From Bacteroidales bacterium (GTDB lineage Bacteria; Bacteroidota; Bacteroidia; Bacteroidales; JAGOPY01), in assembly GCA_017991835.1 (NCBI GenBank), contig JAGOPY010000012.1, forward strand, positions 38,183-102,182: DNA of 64,000 bases, read 5' to 3'. Positions 24,003 to 32,514 of the stretch are shown piece after piece. Within the stretch, counting starts at the first letter, position 1. Every line of letters begins with the position of its first letter. The notes beneath the pieces are model-generated. The model saw only the letters and a list, made by a program, of their open reading frames with translations, was not told the origin of the DNA and searched no databases. The position numbers and the translations under genes are program-made.

Positions 24003-27000
24003 TCATTCAGGATTCCCGGCAGTAAGAGTTATTTCATCGGGAATAGTCAAAATAGAACCGCTACTCACATGAACACCCTCACTGGTGGTGATATTCCCGG
24101 TCAGCACCAGGGGAATGCCTTCAGCAGTATTCACAATGAGATTTCTTATCAAACCGGGGGTTGAGGTCTCCAGGAAATTTGTTTCCTGTGGATAATTGCC
24201 GTTGAATTCATAATCGGCACCTGATGACAGGAATGATGGCAGAGCGACGCCGATGGTTCCCGAGATCCCCGCCGGATGAGCCGTCGCAAAACGGGCACCG
24301 GGCAAAATATTGACACCCGCATTGCCGGATAAGGAATGCTCTCCGCAAATCATGTAACCGGTCACTTCACATGACGAATTAAGCAATATATCACTCTGTA
24401 ATACCACCCCGTTTGGATTTGAAACGGCCAGGTAATTAAGGTCGGTAATGCTTTCCGGGATAGACACTCCTGTGTGATCTCCCGCGAATACCAGGTTAGA
24501 AACGGGTTCGGTGATCAGGTTATTCGGATCTCCTGTTACCGGCCCGCCTTGCAGGATCAGCGTCTGATTGTTCACCATCAGGTTTCCGGCGACCAGGTGC
24601 AATGAGTCGTAGATGGTGCATACTCCCGCCAGCCAGGCCCCGGTTTGCCTGTTAATTTTAAGTTTTCGCAAGTCAACCGAAGGGATTTGCGTTCCATCTC
24701 CATTCCCTTCTATTTCCAGCGCTGATTCGGTCCCTCCCGACAGGTTTCCCATAACCGGATTTATTATCCCCTCCAAAATAAGCGTATTCCCGCCGATGTG
24801 CAGATCGCCTTTTGCCAGTGTCAGGTCCCCGGTCACTTTCCGGCTGGAATCCAGGTAAACACCCTGGGAGTTTTGAATGATGATATGATGAGGTCCATCA
24901 TTCCATGGCCATTCTTCACCCGATGTAGCCTGCGCTGTGGCGCCGTAGTAAATCAGGGTTGCATCAGAACCGTAGAGTGTATGCCCCTGCCGGTAAATAT
25001 TTCCTGCTGAAAGGATTAGAATGCCTTCCACTAATATATTATCCTCCAAATAAAGGATTGAAGGCCTGCTCAGGTTCAACTCGTTAAGGGTGATGGCATC
25101 AAGGCTGACCGGATCTCCCTGGCCTGCAATGATTAGCCTGGAACTCAGACTACCCGTTAAATTGCCGCCATCATAGTTAAGTTCATCATTCAGTATAAGG
25201 GTGTTAAATCCGATCGAGAAATCACCTTCCAGTAAATTGAGGGAATTGGTTATGGTCACCGTGCCTCCCATATTAATGCCGCTGGCCCGATCGATGGTCA
25301 GGTCGGATAGGGTTATTCCTGGTAAAGTAGTCGCAGGTCCGCTTCCACCAAAGACAATATCCGAAGAACTACCACCGAGCAAGGTTCCTGGTCCGGTTAT
25401 CAGACCGTTGATCGTCAGTGTATTTGACCCGATAGAAAATATTCCGCTATTCAATTGCAGGTTCCCCTGTATAATCCTTGAGGAATGTAAATCTAACCGG
25501 ATAGGATTACTGTTTTCGAGGTTACAGGGCCCGTAGTTCTCAGGAAATTCCGCACTGGTTGTAGTTTGGGCACTTGATCCATTGTATTTCAGTGTCGCTT
25601 CAGGACCATAAACCAGAACACCCGCGGGCCAAAGTGTTCCCTGGGTCAGTGTAAATCTGCCGTACACTGTATCGAGTCCGGTACCGGTCATACCAGCCGG
25701 TCGGTTGAGAGTAAGATCGTTAAGCATAACGGGAGGCAGGGTAAGAAGGTTTCCTGTTCCACCGACGATGATATTGGAGCTCAATCCCCCCTTCAATACA
25801 CCCATTGTTTGTGACAGGGTTCCATTAATTGTCAGTGTATGAGCCCCGATAAGAAATTGCCCTATTGAAAGGTAAATCGTGCCGTTTATGGTCCGGTCTT
25901 CATGAAGGGAAACGCCATATGCATTGTTAATTTTTAAATTATAAGGACCTGAAGTCGAAGGAAACTCTATGTCTGTCGTTACTTGCGCCGTGTCACCCTG
26001 GTATTCGAGTGTCCCATTGCTTCCATAACTTATGGTGCCGGAGGCGATCACACTGTTAATAGCAGAATCACTTACAAGAACAAGCGTTCCGTTGATGGTT
26101 ACAGGAGAATTGGTAAGTGTAAGGCTTGTGGCATTATGGATTGTTCCAATCGTGAGGACTGAACTAAGCGTTGCCGGCAGACCAGTCCCTGTAGCCTGGC
26201 TGCCACTCTTATAAAAAATATAACTGGCGCCGGCATTAAAGGTACGGGAACCTGTGAGCTGTATACAACCGGATGCGCCGGTGCTGGATATTCCCTGGAC
26301 ATGTGCGGTTTTCAGGCATCCCCCTGAATTTAATGTGAAATTGCCCGAAGAACCATTATCAATAATCGATCCTCCCATATCCAATGTAGCTCCGCTTACG
26401 ACTTCAAAATGGATCTTCTGATAATAGGTTCCTCCGGTTTTGCTATAGTTATGTACTCCGGAAGTATTAAACCGGAAGAGGCAACTGCCTGTTCCCGGGC
26501 AGGATAGGATCCCACCTGTCATGCTAAATCCTCCCCCCAGGTTTATGATGTTGTTCGCACTGGTTCCGGCTGGATAAAAATTACCCCCTGTCTGTGAATA
26601 ACTTCCGCTTATATTCCAGGTAATATCTATAGCGTCCGATAATTTTATCCCTCCACTTCCCGTGCTCGCAATGGTAAAATTACCCAGCAATGCAGGCATG
26701 GTCGGCCAGTTAAAAACATCTGTCTGCCCGGGGCAGTTCCAAATCAGGTTTCCAAAGGGTTGGTCCAGGTTTCCGGGCACGGTGCCCGTAATCCCCGTTA
26801 TTTTGCAGGTTGAGGCGGCATGCCAGGTTGCAATGGGGATATCGCTGCCCGTCTCTTTTGTATTATGTATGTAGGTACTCCCGTATCTGAAAAAGATCGT
26901 GGAGTATGATCCTTTCTTACGGAACTCTCCATAACCCGAATTCTCCTCCTTAACTTCGACGACGCCGTAAATCTTCGCTGTAACCCCCGTCGCATTGTCT

Positions 27001-27410
27001 AACTCCACGGTCATATTTCGATCAGTAGTGGAAGCCGTGCCGGAAATGATCAGTGTCGATACATCGCTGACAAGTAATGAAGCGGTGTCGACAGCGTTGA
27101 TGCCTAACGTACGGCTGTATGTACTGTTGGCTTTCAGGGTGACCGTATCGGACCCGTAAAATCGAAATTTCCCGATCTGTTCGCTGGCAGTGAAGATAAC
27201 TGTTGGAGAACCCGAATTATTATCAAATACTGCAACATCTGTTATGGCCCAGCTTATCGTACCGTTTATTGGATTTCCTCCTGAAGAAAGCGACCAGTGT
27301 GTCCCGTCGTTGAAATTGCCGGAACCGCCGTTGATCCAGTACCTGGTAACTGCAACAACAGAGGAAGAATAAAACAAAGTAAGACAAACCAAGGAGAAAA
27401 CTGCTCTCAT
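24003..27410 (-). CDS. Large repeat-rich exported protein (beta-helix type), no sorting tail
   Basis: A 1135-aa protein with a signal peptide ending near SSVVAVT and an opening RYWINGGSGNFNDGTHWSL that is common in Bacteroidota surface proteins. Most of it consists of ~100-residue repeats with a STL-type cadence: a GSNTLTINGxI block, a GGSSSDIVFGGSG block, and a LPGITLSDLTIDRASG block, recurring at least five times. This suits a parallel beta-helix or stacked beta solenoid. The last residues are LTAGNPE then stop; the expected type A sorting domain is missing, and no remnant of it was seen in the following 240 bp. A strong Shine-Dalgarno precedes the start. Confidence 0.75.
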   Translation of the reverse strand: MRAVFSLVCLTLFYSSSVVAVTRYWINGGSGNFNDGTHWSLSSGGNPINGTISWAITDVAVFDNNSGSPTVIFTASEQIGKFRFYGSDTVTLKANSTYSRTLGINAVDTASLLVSDVSTLIISGTASTTDRNMTVELDNATGVTAKIYGVVEVKEENSGYGEFRKKGSYSTIFFRYGSTYIHNTKETGSDIPIATWHAASTCKITGITGTVPGNLDQPFGNLIWNCPGQTDVFNWPTMPALLGNFTIASTGSGGIKLSDAIDITWNISGSYSQTGGNFYPAGTSANNIINLGGGFSMTGGILSCPGTGSCLFRFNTSGVHNYSKTGGTYYQKIHFEVVSGATLDMGGSIIDNGSSGNFTLNSGGCLKTAHVQGISSTGASGCIQLTGSRTFNAGASYIFYKSGSQATGTGLPATLSSVLTIGTIHNATSLTLTNSPVTINGTLVLVSDSAINSVIASGTISYGSNGTLEYQGDTAQVTTDIEFPSTSGPYNLKINNAYGVSLHEDRTINGTIYLSIGQFLIGAHTLTINGTLSQTMGVLKGGLSSNIIVGGTGNLLTLPPVMLNDLTLNRPAGMTGTGLDTVYGRFTLTQGTLWPAGVLVYGPEATLKYNGSSAQTTTSAEFPENYGPCNLENSNPIRLDLHSSRIIQGNLQLNSGIFSIGSNTLTINGLITGPGTLLGGSSSDIVFGGSGPATTLPGITLSDLTIDRASGINMGGTVTITNSLNLLEGDFSIGFNTLILNDELNYDGGNLTGSLSSRLIIAGQGDPVSLDAITLNELNLSRPSILYLEDNILVEGILILSAGNIYRQGHTLYGSDATLIYYGATAQATSGEEWPWNDGPHHIIIQNSQGVYLDSSRKVTGDLTLAKGDLHIGGNTLILEGIINPVMGNLSGGTESALEIEGNGDGTQIPSVDLRKLKINRQTGAWLAGVCTIYDSLHLVAGNLMVNNQTLILQGGPVTGDPNNLITEPVSNLVFAGDHTGVSIPESITDLNYLAVSNPNGVVLQSDILLNSSCEVTGYMICGEHSLSGNAGVNILPGARFATAHPAGISGTIGVALPSFLSSGADYEFNGNYPQETNFLETSTPGLIRNLIVNTAEGIPLVLTGNITTSEGVHVSSGSILTIPDEITLTAGNPE

Positions 27411-27414
27411 AATT

Positions 27415-27422
27415 CCTCCTTT
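27415..27422 (-). promoter_or_regulatory. Strong Shine-Dalgarno of the 1135-aa protein
   Basis: AAAGGAGG on the minus strand, 4 bp from the ATG. It fixes the start and is the third full-strength site in the window. Confidence 0.65.
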
Positions 27423-27532
27423 TTAATTAAATCCTTTAAAAACATTAAAGTTATGAAATTTGAAAACTTAAATTAAGAAAACCTAATTTCGGTTTAAAGT
27501 GTTTTTATAACTTCGTTTAAAAATACGGTGTG

Positions 27533-28138
27533 ATGAAAACCCTCCTGCTGATTTCCACTTTTATTTTTCTGGCATATACAGGAAAAACCCAGACCGTCAC
27601 CGATACCGACGGTAACACCTACCCCATTGTCAAAATTGGAGAACAGACCTGGATGGCGAAAAACCTGGCGGTCAACAAAGCGCCCGACGGCACGGTCCTC
27701 GAATCGTATCCCTGCAATGGAATTGAAGACAGCGTGAAAACTTTCGGCCGGATGTACGACTGGGCCAATGCCAAAAAAGCCTGCCCGGCAGGATGGCACC
27801 TGCCCACCGATGAAGAATGGACCCAATTGGTAGATTTCCTGGGCGGGCCCATGATCGCCGGAGGCAAGATCAAAGAGACCGGATATGCTCACTGGAAAGC
27901 CCCCAATGCCGGCGCCGACAACAAATCGGGATTCACCGCCCTGCCCGGTGGTTACAGGAACCCAAAAGGAAAATACTTCAATTTCAAGAATAACCTGGCC
28001 TATTTCTGGACCGCGACAGAATACGATGAAGCCAATGCCTGGGGTTATTACATCACCTACGGTGAGCCGATCATCTACCGCTATGGCATGTCATTCGGCA
28101 AAAAGATGGCCTTCGCTGTCAGGTGCATAAAAGATTAA
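27533..28138 (+). CDS. Exported FISUMP-domain protein
   Basis: A 201-aa protein with a signal peptide (ending GKTQT) and the Fibrobacter succinogenes major paralogous domain: TDTDGNTYPIVKIGEQTWMA, KNLAVN, GRMYDWANAKKACPAGWHLP, TDEEWTQLVDFLGG, FTALPGGYRNPKGKY and the closing FAVRCIKD. The domain is a compact secreted or surface module, often in lipoproteins of Bacteroidota and Fibrobacter, with no established activity. The ATG at 27533 is preferred over GTG 27530. It is divergent from the 1135-aa protein gene. Confidence 0.88.
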   Translation: MKTLLLISTFIFLAYTGKTQTVTDTDGNTYPIVKIGEQTWMAKNLAVNKAPDGTVLESYPCNGIEDSVKTFGRMYDWANAKKACPAGWHLPTDEEWTQLVDFLGGPMIAGGKIKETGYAHWKAPNAGADNKSGFTALPGGYRNPKGKYFNFKNNLAYFWTATEYDEANAWGYYITYGEPIIYRYGMSFGKKMAFAVRCIKD

Positions 28139-28195
28139 AAATTAAATATTTGTTATCTTTCATATGAGGGTTGCGTTTTGCAACTTGATTATCAC

Positions 28196-28203
28196 TACCT
28201 TTG
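28196..28203 (+). promoter_or_regulatory. -7 promoter motif for the EF-G gene
   Basis: TACCTTTG with a TTG 21 bp upstream (28171-28173), matching the Bacteroidota -33/-7 arrangement. It leaves a leader of about 93 nt before the GTG start. Confidence 0.55.
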
Positions 28204-28231
28204 CAAACTTTTTCGGCCCCCACCCCTTGAT

Positions 28232-28255
28232 CCCCTCCCCCAATTGGGGGAGGGG
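28232..28255. repeat. 24-bp perfect palindrome in the EF-G leader
   Basis: CCCCTCCCCCAATT and its exact complement, then CCCGGGGAGGGGGC to about 28271. In RNA this forms a very stable 12-bp hairpin upstream of the fusA-like start. The composition is unlike the AT-rich flanks, so it may be an inserted repeat. Confidence 0.6.
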
Positions 28256-28302
28256 CCCGGGGAGGGGGCACATTCAAAATTCAACATTTAAAAATTACCA
28301 TT

Positions 28303-30381
28303 GTGCCTTTAAACAGATTACGCAACATCGGCATTGCCGCCCATATCGATGCCGGTAAAACTACCGTTACCGAACGAATATTATTCTTTACAGGTGTCAC
28401 ACGCAAAATTGGCGAGGTTCACGACGGGCAGGCGACGACCGACTTTATGAAGCAGGAGCAGGAGCGTGGCATTACCATTGCCTCCGCCGCCATTTCATGT
28501 GCCTGGAAAGATTCCCAGATAAACCTCATCGATACTCCCGGACACGTCGATTTTACCGTGGAGGTGGAACGCTCCCTCCGCGTGATCGACGGGATGATCG
28601 CCCTGTTCTGCGCCGTGGGAGGCGTGGAACCGCAGAGCGAAACAGTATGGAACCAGGCCGACCGGTACAAGGTTCCCCGGATCGCCTTTATCAATAAAAT
28701 GGACCGCACCGGTGCCGACTTCTATGACGTTGTCGGCCAGATGAATAATGTCCTCGACGCTAACGCCATCGCTTTCCAGATCCCGATCGGGGTCGAAGAC
28801 GATTTTACCGGCATCATCGACATCATATCCGGTAAAGCTTATAAATTCACCGACAAAGGACGCGAAGAAATATCCATCCCCGGCGAATACACCGAAAAAG
28901 TGAACGAGGCCCGCCACCAGCTTATCGAGAAACTGGCCGACTTCAACGATGAGATCGCCGAACTTTTCCTGGATGACGGCGAAATCAGCAACGAACTGCT
29001 TAAAAAAGCCGCCCGCGAAGCCACCCTCCGCCTGAACATCACACCGGTGTTCTGCGGTGCAGCCTACAAAAACAAGGGCGTCCAGCTCCTGCTCGACGCT
29101 GTGATCGACTACCTCCCCTCCCCGCTCGATATTGGAGCCATTGTGGGAACCGACGTCGACAACCCTGAAAAATCGCACGCCCGGCACCCTTCAGCCAACG
29201 ATCCTTTCTCCGCCCTGGCATTTAAACTGATCAACGACCCCTATGTCGGACAGCAAACGTTCGTCCGTGTCTATTCCGGTCAACTGAAAAGCGGCATGCA
29301 GGTGCTGAATTCCACCAAAGACAAAACAGAACGGATCGGCAGGATCATGAAGATCCACGCCAAAGACCGCGAAGAGATCAGCGATGCCGGCCCCGGAGAC
29401 ATCGTAGCCCTGGTGGGACTGAAGCTGACCAAAACCGGAGATACGCTCTGCGATCCGGCCCATCCGCTCCACCTGGAATCGATCACAGTCCCGGCAACGG
29501 TCATCGAAATGAAGATCCTTCCAACCTCACGGAAAGACCAGAGCAAACTGGGCGAAGCGCTCCACAAGCTTTCCAATGAGGATCCGTCGTTCAACGTAAG
29601 GTACGACGAGGAAACGGAAGAGACGATCATTGCCGGCATGGGTGAACTTCACCTGGAGATCATCATCGACCGCCTCAAACACGAATTCGGCGTGGAGGTC
29701 GATGTCAGTGAACCCTCTGTCGCTTATCGCGAAACTATTACCACAGAAGTCGAGGCTTCGCACCGCTACAGCAAACAGACCGGGGGCAAAGGCCAGTTCG
29801 CCGAGACCCACTTCCGCATCGAGCCTAACGAAGGCAATGGGTACGAGTTTATCGACAGGATCAAGGGAGGAGCTATCCCTATGGAATTTGTCCCATCCGT
29901 TAACAAAGGAATTACTAAGACTCTCGAAAAAGGGGTCCTGGCCGGATTCCCGGTGGTCGACGTCCGGATCGTGCTCCACGACGGGAAATTCCACCCGGTC
30001 GATTCAAGCGATATGGCATTCCAGACCTGTGCCTCGATCTGCTTCAAGGAAGGATTTATGAAAGCACACCCGATCCTCCTCGAACCGATCATGAAGGTCG
30101 AGATCAATACACCGGATGATTACATCGGCGATATTGTCGGCAACCTCAACAAACGCCGCGGCAAAGTCGAATCGATGCGCCGTCACCGCAAAGGCTCGCA
30201 GAAGGTCGTCGCCTTCGTCCCGCTGGTAGAAATGTTCGGCTATGCTACACAATTGCGTAATATCTCCAGCGGCCGCGCCAGCTTCTCCATGGATTTCTTC
30301 CGCTACATGCCACTCAGCAAAACGGTGCAGGAAGAGGTGCTGAAGAAACTGGCCGAGAAAAAAGCAGCGATGAAGAAATAG
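28303..30381 (+). CDS. fusA: Translation elongation factor G (EF-G), stand-alone copy
   Basis: A 692-aa translational GTPase. The G1 box AAHIDAGKTT is at residues 12-21, the switch region has RGITI, G3 is DTPGHVD, and G4 is NKMD. Domains II to V are complete, including the domain IV block SHRYSKQTGGKGQFAETHF and the C-terminal VGNLNKRRGKVESM. It moves tRNAs and mRNA during translation or, if a paralogue, may assist recycling. It is not in a ribosomal-protein operon, so it may be a second EF-G. The GTG start is fixed by MPLNRLRNIGIAAHID. No strong Shine-Dalgarno is present. Confidence 0.93.
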   Translation: MPLNRLRNIGIAAHIDAGKTTVTERILFFTGVTRKIGEVHDGQATTDFMKQEQERGITIASAAISCAWKDSQINLIDTPGHVDFTVEVERSLRVIDGMIALFCAVGGVEPQSETVWNQADRYKVPRIAFINKMDRTGADFYDVVGQMNNVLDANAIAFQIPIGVEDDFTGIIDIISGKAYKFTDKGREEISIPGEYTEKVNEARHQLIEKLADFNDEIAELFLDDGEISNELLKKAAREATLRLNITPVFCGAAYKNKGVQLLLDAVIDYLPSPLDIGAIVGTDVDNPEKSHARHPSANDPFSALAFKLINDPYVGQQTFVRVYSGQLKSGMQVLNSTKDKTERIGRIMKIHAKDREEISDAGPGDIVALVGLKLTKTGDTLCDPAHPLHLESITVPATVIEMKILPTSRKDQSKLGEALHKLSNEDPSFNVRYDEETEETIIAGMGELHLEIIIDRLKHEFGVEVDVSEPSVAYRETITTEVEASHRYSKQTGGKGQFAETHFRIEPNEGNGYEFIDRIKGGAIPMEFVPSVNKGITKTLEKGVLAGFPVVDVRIVLHDGKFHPVDSSDMAFQTCASICFKEGFMKAHPILLEPIMKVEINTPDDYIGDIVGNLNKRRGKVESMRRHRKGSQKVVAFVPLVEMFGYATQLRNISSGRASFSMDFFRYMPLSKTVQEEVLKKLAEKKAAMKK

Positions 30382-30435
30382 TTTTTCGACTTGTCAGCGT
30401 CCGCAGGACCTGACAATGCCAAAACAAAAAGAAAT

Positions 30436-31359
30436 ATGCAAACAATCCTAGGCTCAACCGGAATCATCGGCAAAGAAGTTGCCCGCGAACTTTATCGTTC
30501 CTACACCAAAGACATTCGTCTGGTATCCCGTAACCCGAAACCCGTCAACCCGACCGACCAGCTTTTCAAAGCGGATCTGCTCGACAGAGACCAGGTACGG
30601 CGGGCTGTTGAAGGTTCCGAAATCGTTTACCTGACGGTCGGTATCCAGTACAGCGCAAAATTATGGGCCGAGCAATGGCCCATGATCATGCGGAACGTCA
30701 TCGAAGCCTGCATGGCCGAGAAAGCAAAACTCGTTTTCTTCGACAATGTTTATGCCTATGGCAAAGTAGATGGCGTGATGACAGAGGAAACGCCGTACAA
30801 TCCCTGCAGCAAAAAAGGAACAGTGAGGCTGAAGGTGATCAATATGATGATGGATGAGGTGAGGAAAGGCAACCTGGAGGGGCTCATCGCCCGCGCCCCG
30901 GACTTCTATGGCCCCGACACGCCGTTGAGCGTTGTGAGCGTAACGGTTTTCGGCAACCTGGCCAAAGGCAAGGAACCCCAGTGGATGGTTGATGACCGTA
31001 AAAAGCATTCGTTCATCTTCACGCCCGATGCGGGTAAAGCCACCGCCATGCTGGGCAACACCCCTTCCGCTTTCAACCAGGTCTGGCATCTTCCGACCGA
31101 TTCCAACACCCTCACCGGGAAAGAATTCGTCGTACTGGCTGCCAGGGCTTTTGAGATGAAACCGTCGTATATGGTCCTCCCAAAATGGTTGCTCAGAACC
31201 GTAGGACTATTCAACCCCATCATCCGGGAAAGCCTCGAAATGCTCTACCAGAACGAAGTGGATTATATTTTCGACAGCAGCAAATTCGAAAAAGCGTTTG
31301 GGTTTGCGCCGACTCCATATCCGACTGGAATAGAGGAGACTGCCAGATCGTACAAATAA
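30436..31359 (+). CDS. Atypical-SDR NAD(P)-dependent epimerase
   Basis: A 307-aa protein starting MQTILGSTGIIGKEVAREL, with the GxxGxxG-like cofactor loop at residues 6-12. Further blocks are RLVSRNPK (NADPH-type arginine), KADLLDRDQV, VYLTVG, NVYAYGKVDG and LIARAPDFYGPDTP. The active-site Tyr-x3-Lys is not obvious, as in atypical SDRs such as isoflavone-reductase or NmrA relatives. The short upstream in-frame extension is not supported. It follows fusA by 54 bp. Substrate unknown. Confidence 0.75.
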   Translation: MQTILGSTGIIGKEVARELYRSYTKDIRLVSRNPKPVNPTDQLFKADLLDRDQVRRAVEGSEIVYLTVGIQYSAKLWAEQWPMIMRNVIEACMAEKAKLVFFDNVYAYGKVDGVMTEETPYNPCSKKGTVRLKVINMMMDEVRKGNLEGLIARAPDFYGPDTPLSVVSVTVFGNLAKGKEPQWMVDDRKKHSFIFTPDAGKATAMLGNTPSAFNQVWHLPTDSNTLTGKEFVVLAARAFEMKPSYMVLPKWLLRTVGLFNPIIRESLEMLYQNEVDYIFDSSKFEKAFGFAPTPYPTGIEETARSYK

Positions 31360-31360
31360 G

Positions 31361-31451
31361 ATCCGTGTTAATCCGCATAATCCGCGTCATCCGTGTGCTA
31401 TTATTGCTGATAGCACGCGGATAAACACGGATGCGGCGGATCAACGCGGAT
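31361..31451. repeat. Inverted repeat with tandem ATCCGYGTYA units
   Basis: Two ~41-bp arms, each with four ATCCG(T/C)G(T/C)-like decamers, flank a small TGCTAT/ATAGCA stem and loop. The whole 91-bp block can fold into one long hairpin just after the epimerase stop. It may double as a terminator; the tandem units suggest a dispersed repeat family. Confidence 0.65.
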
Positions 31452-31485
31452 TATTATTAATTTTAAGGCATAAATCAAACCGATT

Positions 31486-32409
31486 ATGCCCATACCAACC
31501 TCCAGAACCTATGAGTCGGGTCATGTTGTTATCGACCAGGAAAAGTGCACCGGCTGCGGATTATGTGCCGAAGTTTGCTCCGATGCGGTTATAGAGATAA
31601 TTGACGGCAAAGCCGTCGCAACCCAGAAAGATTCCGTCTTCGGCTGTATAGGATGCGGCCAGTGCATGGCTGTCTGCCCCGAAGGAGCTGTCAGCGTTAC
31701 CGGGAGATGGATTTCCCCTGACGATGTATTCCCGCTGGCCGACCGATCGGAATCGGCCTCTTATGATTCGCTTCTTAAACTCTATCAACGCCGCCGCAGC
31801 ATCCGCGATTTTAAAGACAAACCCGTGGAGCCGGAGCTGGTCGAAAAAATCCTTCAGGCCGCTGTTACCGCTCCGATGGGCATCCCGCCGTCGGATGTCA
31901 ATGTGATGGTTTTGAATAGTAAAGAGAAGGTTTTTCAGTTCTCAAAAGATTATTGTGATTACCTTGAAAACCTGAAATGGATGGTGTCGCCGCTCGGCCT
32001 GGTTTTTATGCGGTTGTTTTACGGAAAGGAGAATGGCGACATGTTCCGGGATTTCATCAAACCGGTGATCAATTCCTACACCGGATACATGAAAGAAGGA
32101 AAGAACCTGGTCATGTACGATGCCCCGCTGGCTTTCTATTTCTATGGTTCGCCCTACACCGATCCCGCCGATCCGATCATCGCCTGCACCTATGCCATGC
32201 ATGCCGCCGAATCGCTCGGGCTGGGCACCTGCATGCTCGGCGCCATTCATCCGTTCATCCAGTCGGGCGGCGCGGCAAAGAAGTTCCGCGAAAAGCACGG
32301 CATACGGTTTAAAAGCAAGGAGGGACTGTTTTTGATTGTTGGTTATCCGAAAGTCAAATTCCGGAACGGGATTAAAAGGACGTTTGCGGGGGTGGACCTT
32401 ATGAGTTGA
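31486..32409 (+). CDS. Ferredoxin-nitroreductase fusion
   Basis: A 307-aa protein with two domains. Residues 1-70 hold two 4Fe-4S motifs: Cys21/24/27/31 (CTGCGLCAEVC) followed by a distal Cys, and Cys54/57/60/64 (CIGCGQCMAVC). From about residue 90 a nitroreductase-fold FMN domain follows (YQRRRSIRDFKDKPVEPELV, AAVTAPMGIPPSDV, and the C-terminal ESLGLGTCMLGAIHP block). Such fusions reduce nitro compounds or other electrophiles with electrons from the iron-sulfur part. It is cytosolic. Physiological substrate unknown. Confidence 0.9.
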   Translation: MPIPTSRTYESGHVVIDQEKCTGCGLCAEVCSDAVIEIIDGKAVATQKDSVFGCIGCGQCMAVCPEGAVSVTGRWISPDDVFPLADRSESASYDSLLKLYQRRRSIRDFKDKPVEPELVEKILQAAVTAPMGIPPSDVNVMVLNSKEKVFQFSKDYCDYLENLKWMVSPLGLVFMRLFYGKENGDMFRDFIKPVINSYTGYMKEGKNLVMYDAPLAFYFYGSPYTDPADPIIACTYAMHAAESLGLGTCMLGAIHPFIQSGGAAKKFREKHGIRFKSKEGLFLIVGYPKVKFRNGIKRTFAGVDLMS

Positions 32410-32430
32410 TTGTCAAATCATTCCATAACC

Positions 32431-32474
32431 CTTAACAATTTCTTAATATTACCCTGATGTTAACTTAATGTTAA
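32431..32474 (+). promoter_or_regulatory. Candidate Pho box (four 11-bp direct repeats) of the porin/pst operon
   Basis: Four consecutive 11-mers: CTTAACAATTT, CTTAATATTAC, CCTGATGTTAA and CTTAATGTTAA. They end 5 bp before a GACTTTTG -7 element at 32480-32487, replacing the -33 box. 11-bp direct repeats in this position are the layout of PhoB-type sites. The same arrangement with 5-bp spacing is found at 39835-39878 and 45002-45045. Confidence 0.7.
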
Positions 32475-32479
32475 GGATG

Positions 32480-32487
32480 GACTTTTG
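32480..32487 (+). promoter_or_regulatory. -7 element of the porin/pst operon
   Basis: GACTTTTG, one base off TAnnTTTG, 27 bp before the porin ATG. The same variant sits downstream of the Pho box at 45002-45045. Confidence 0.55.
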
Positions 32488-32514
32488 CGCCAAAATTTAC
32501 CAAACCTTAACATT

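Noticed and set aside
28495..29187. 230-codon antisense frame in the EF-G gene
   Set aside because: It mirrors the fusA codons and has no independent start signal or homologous pattern.
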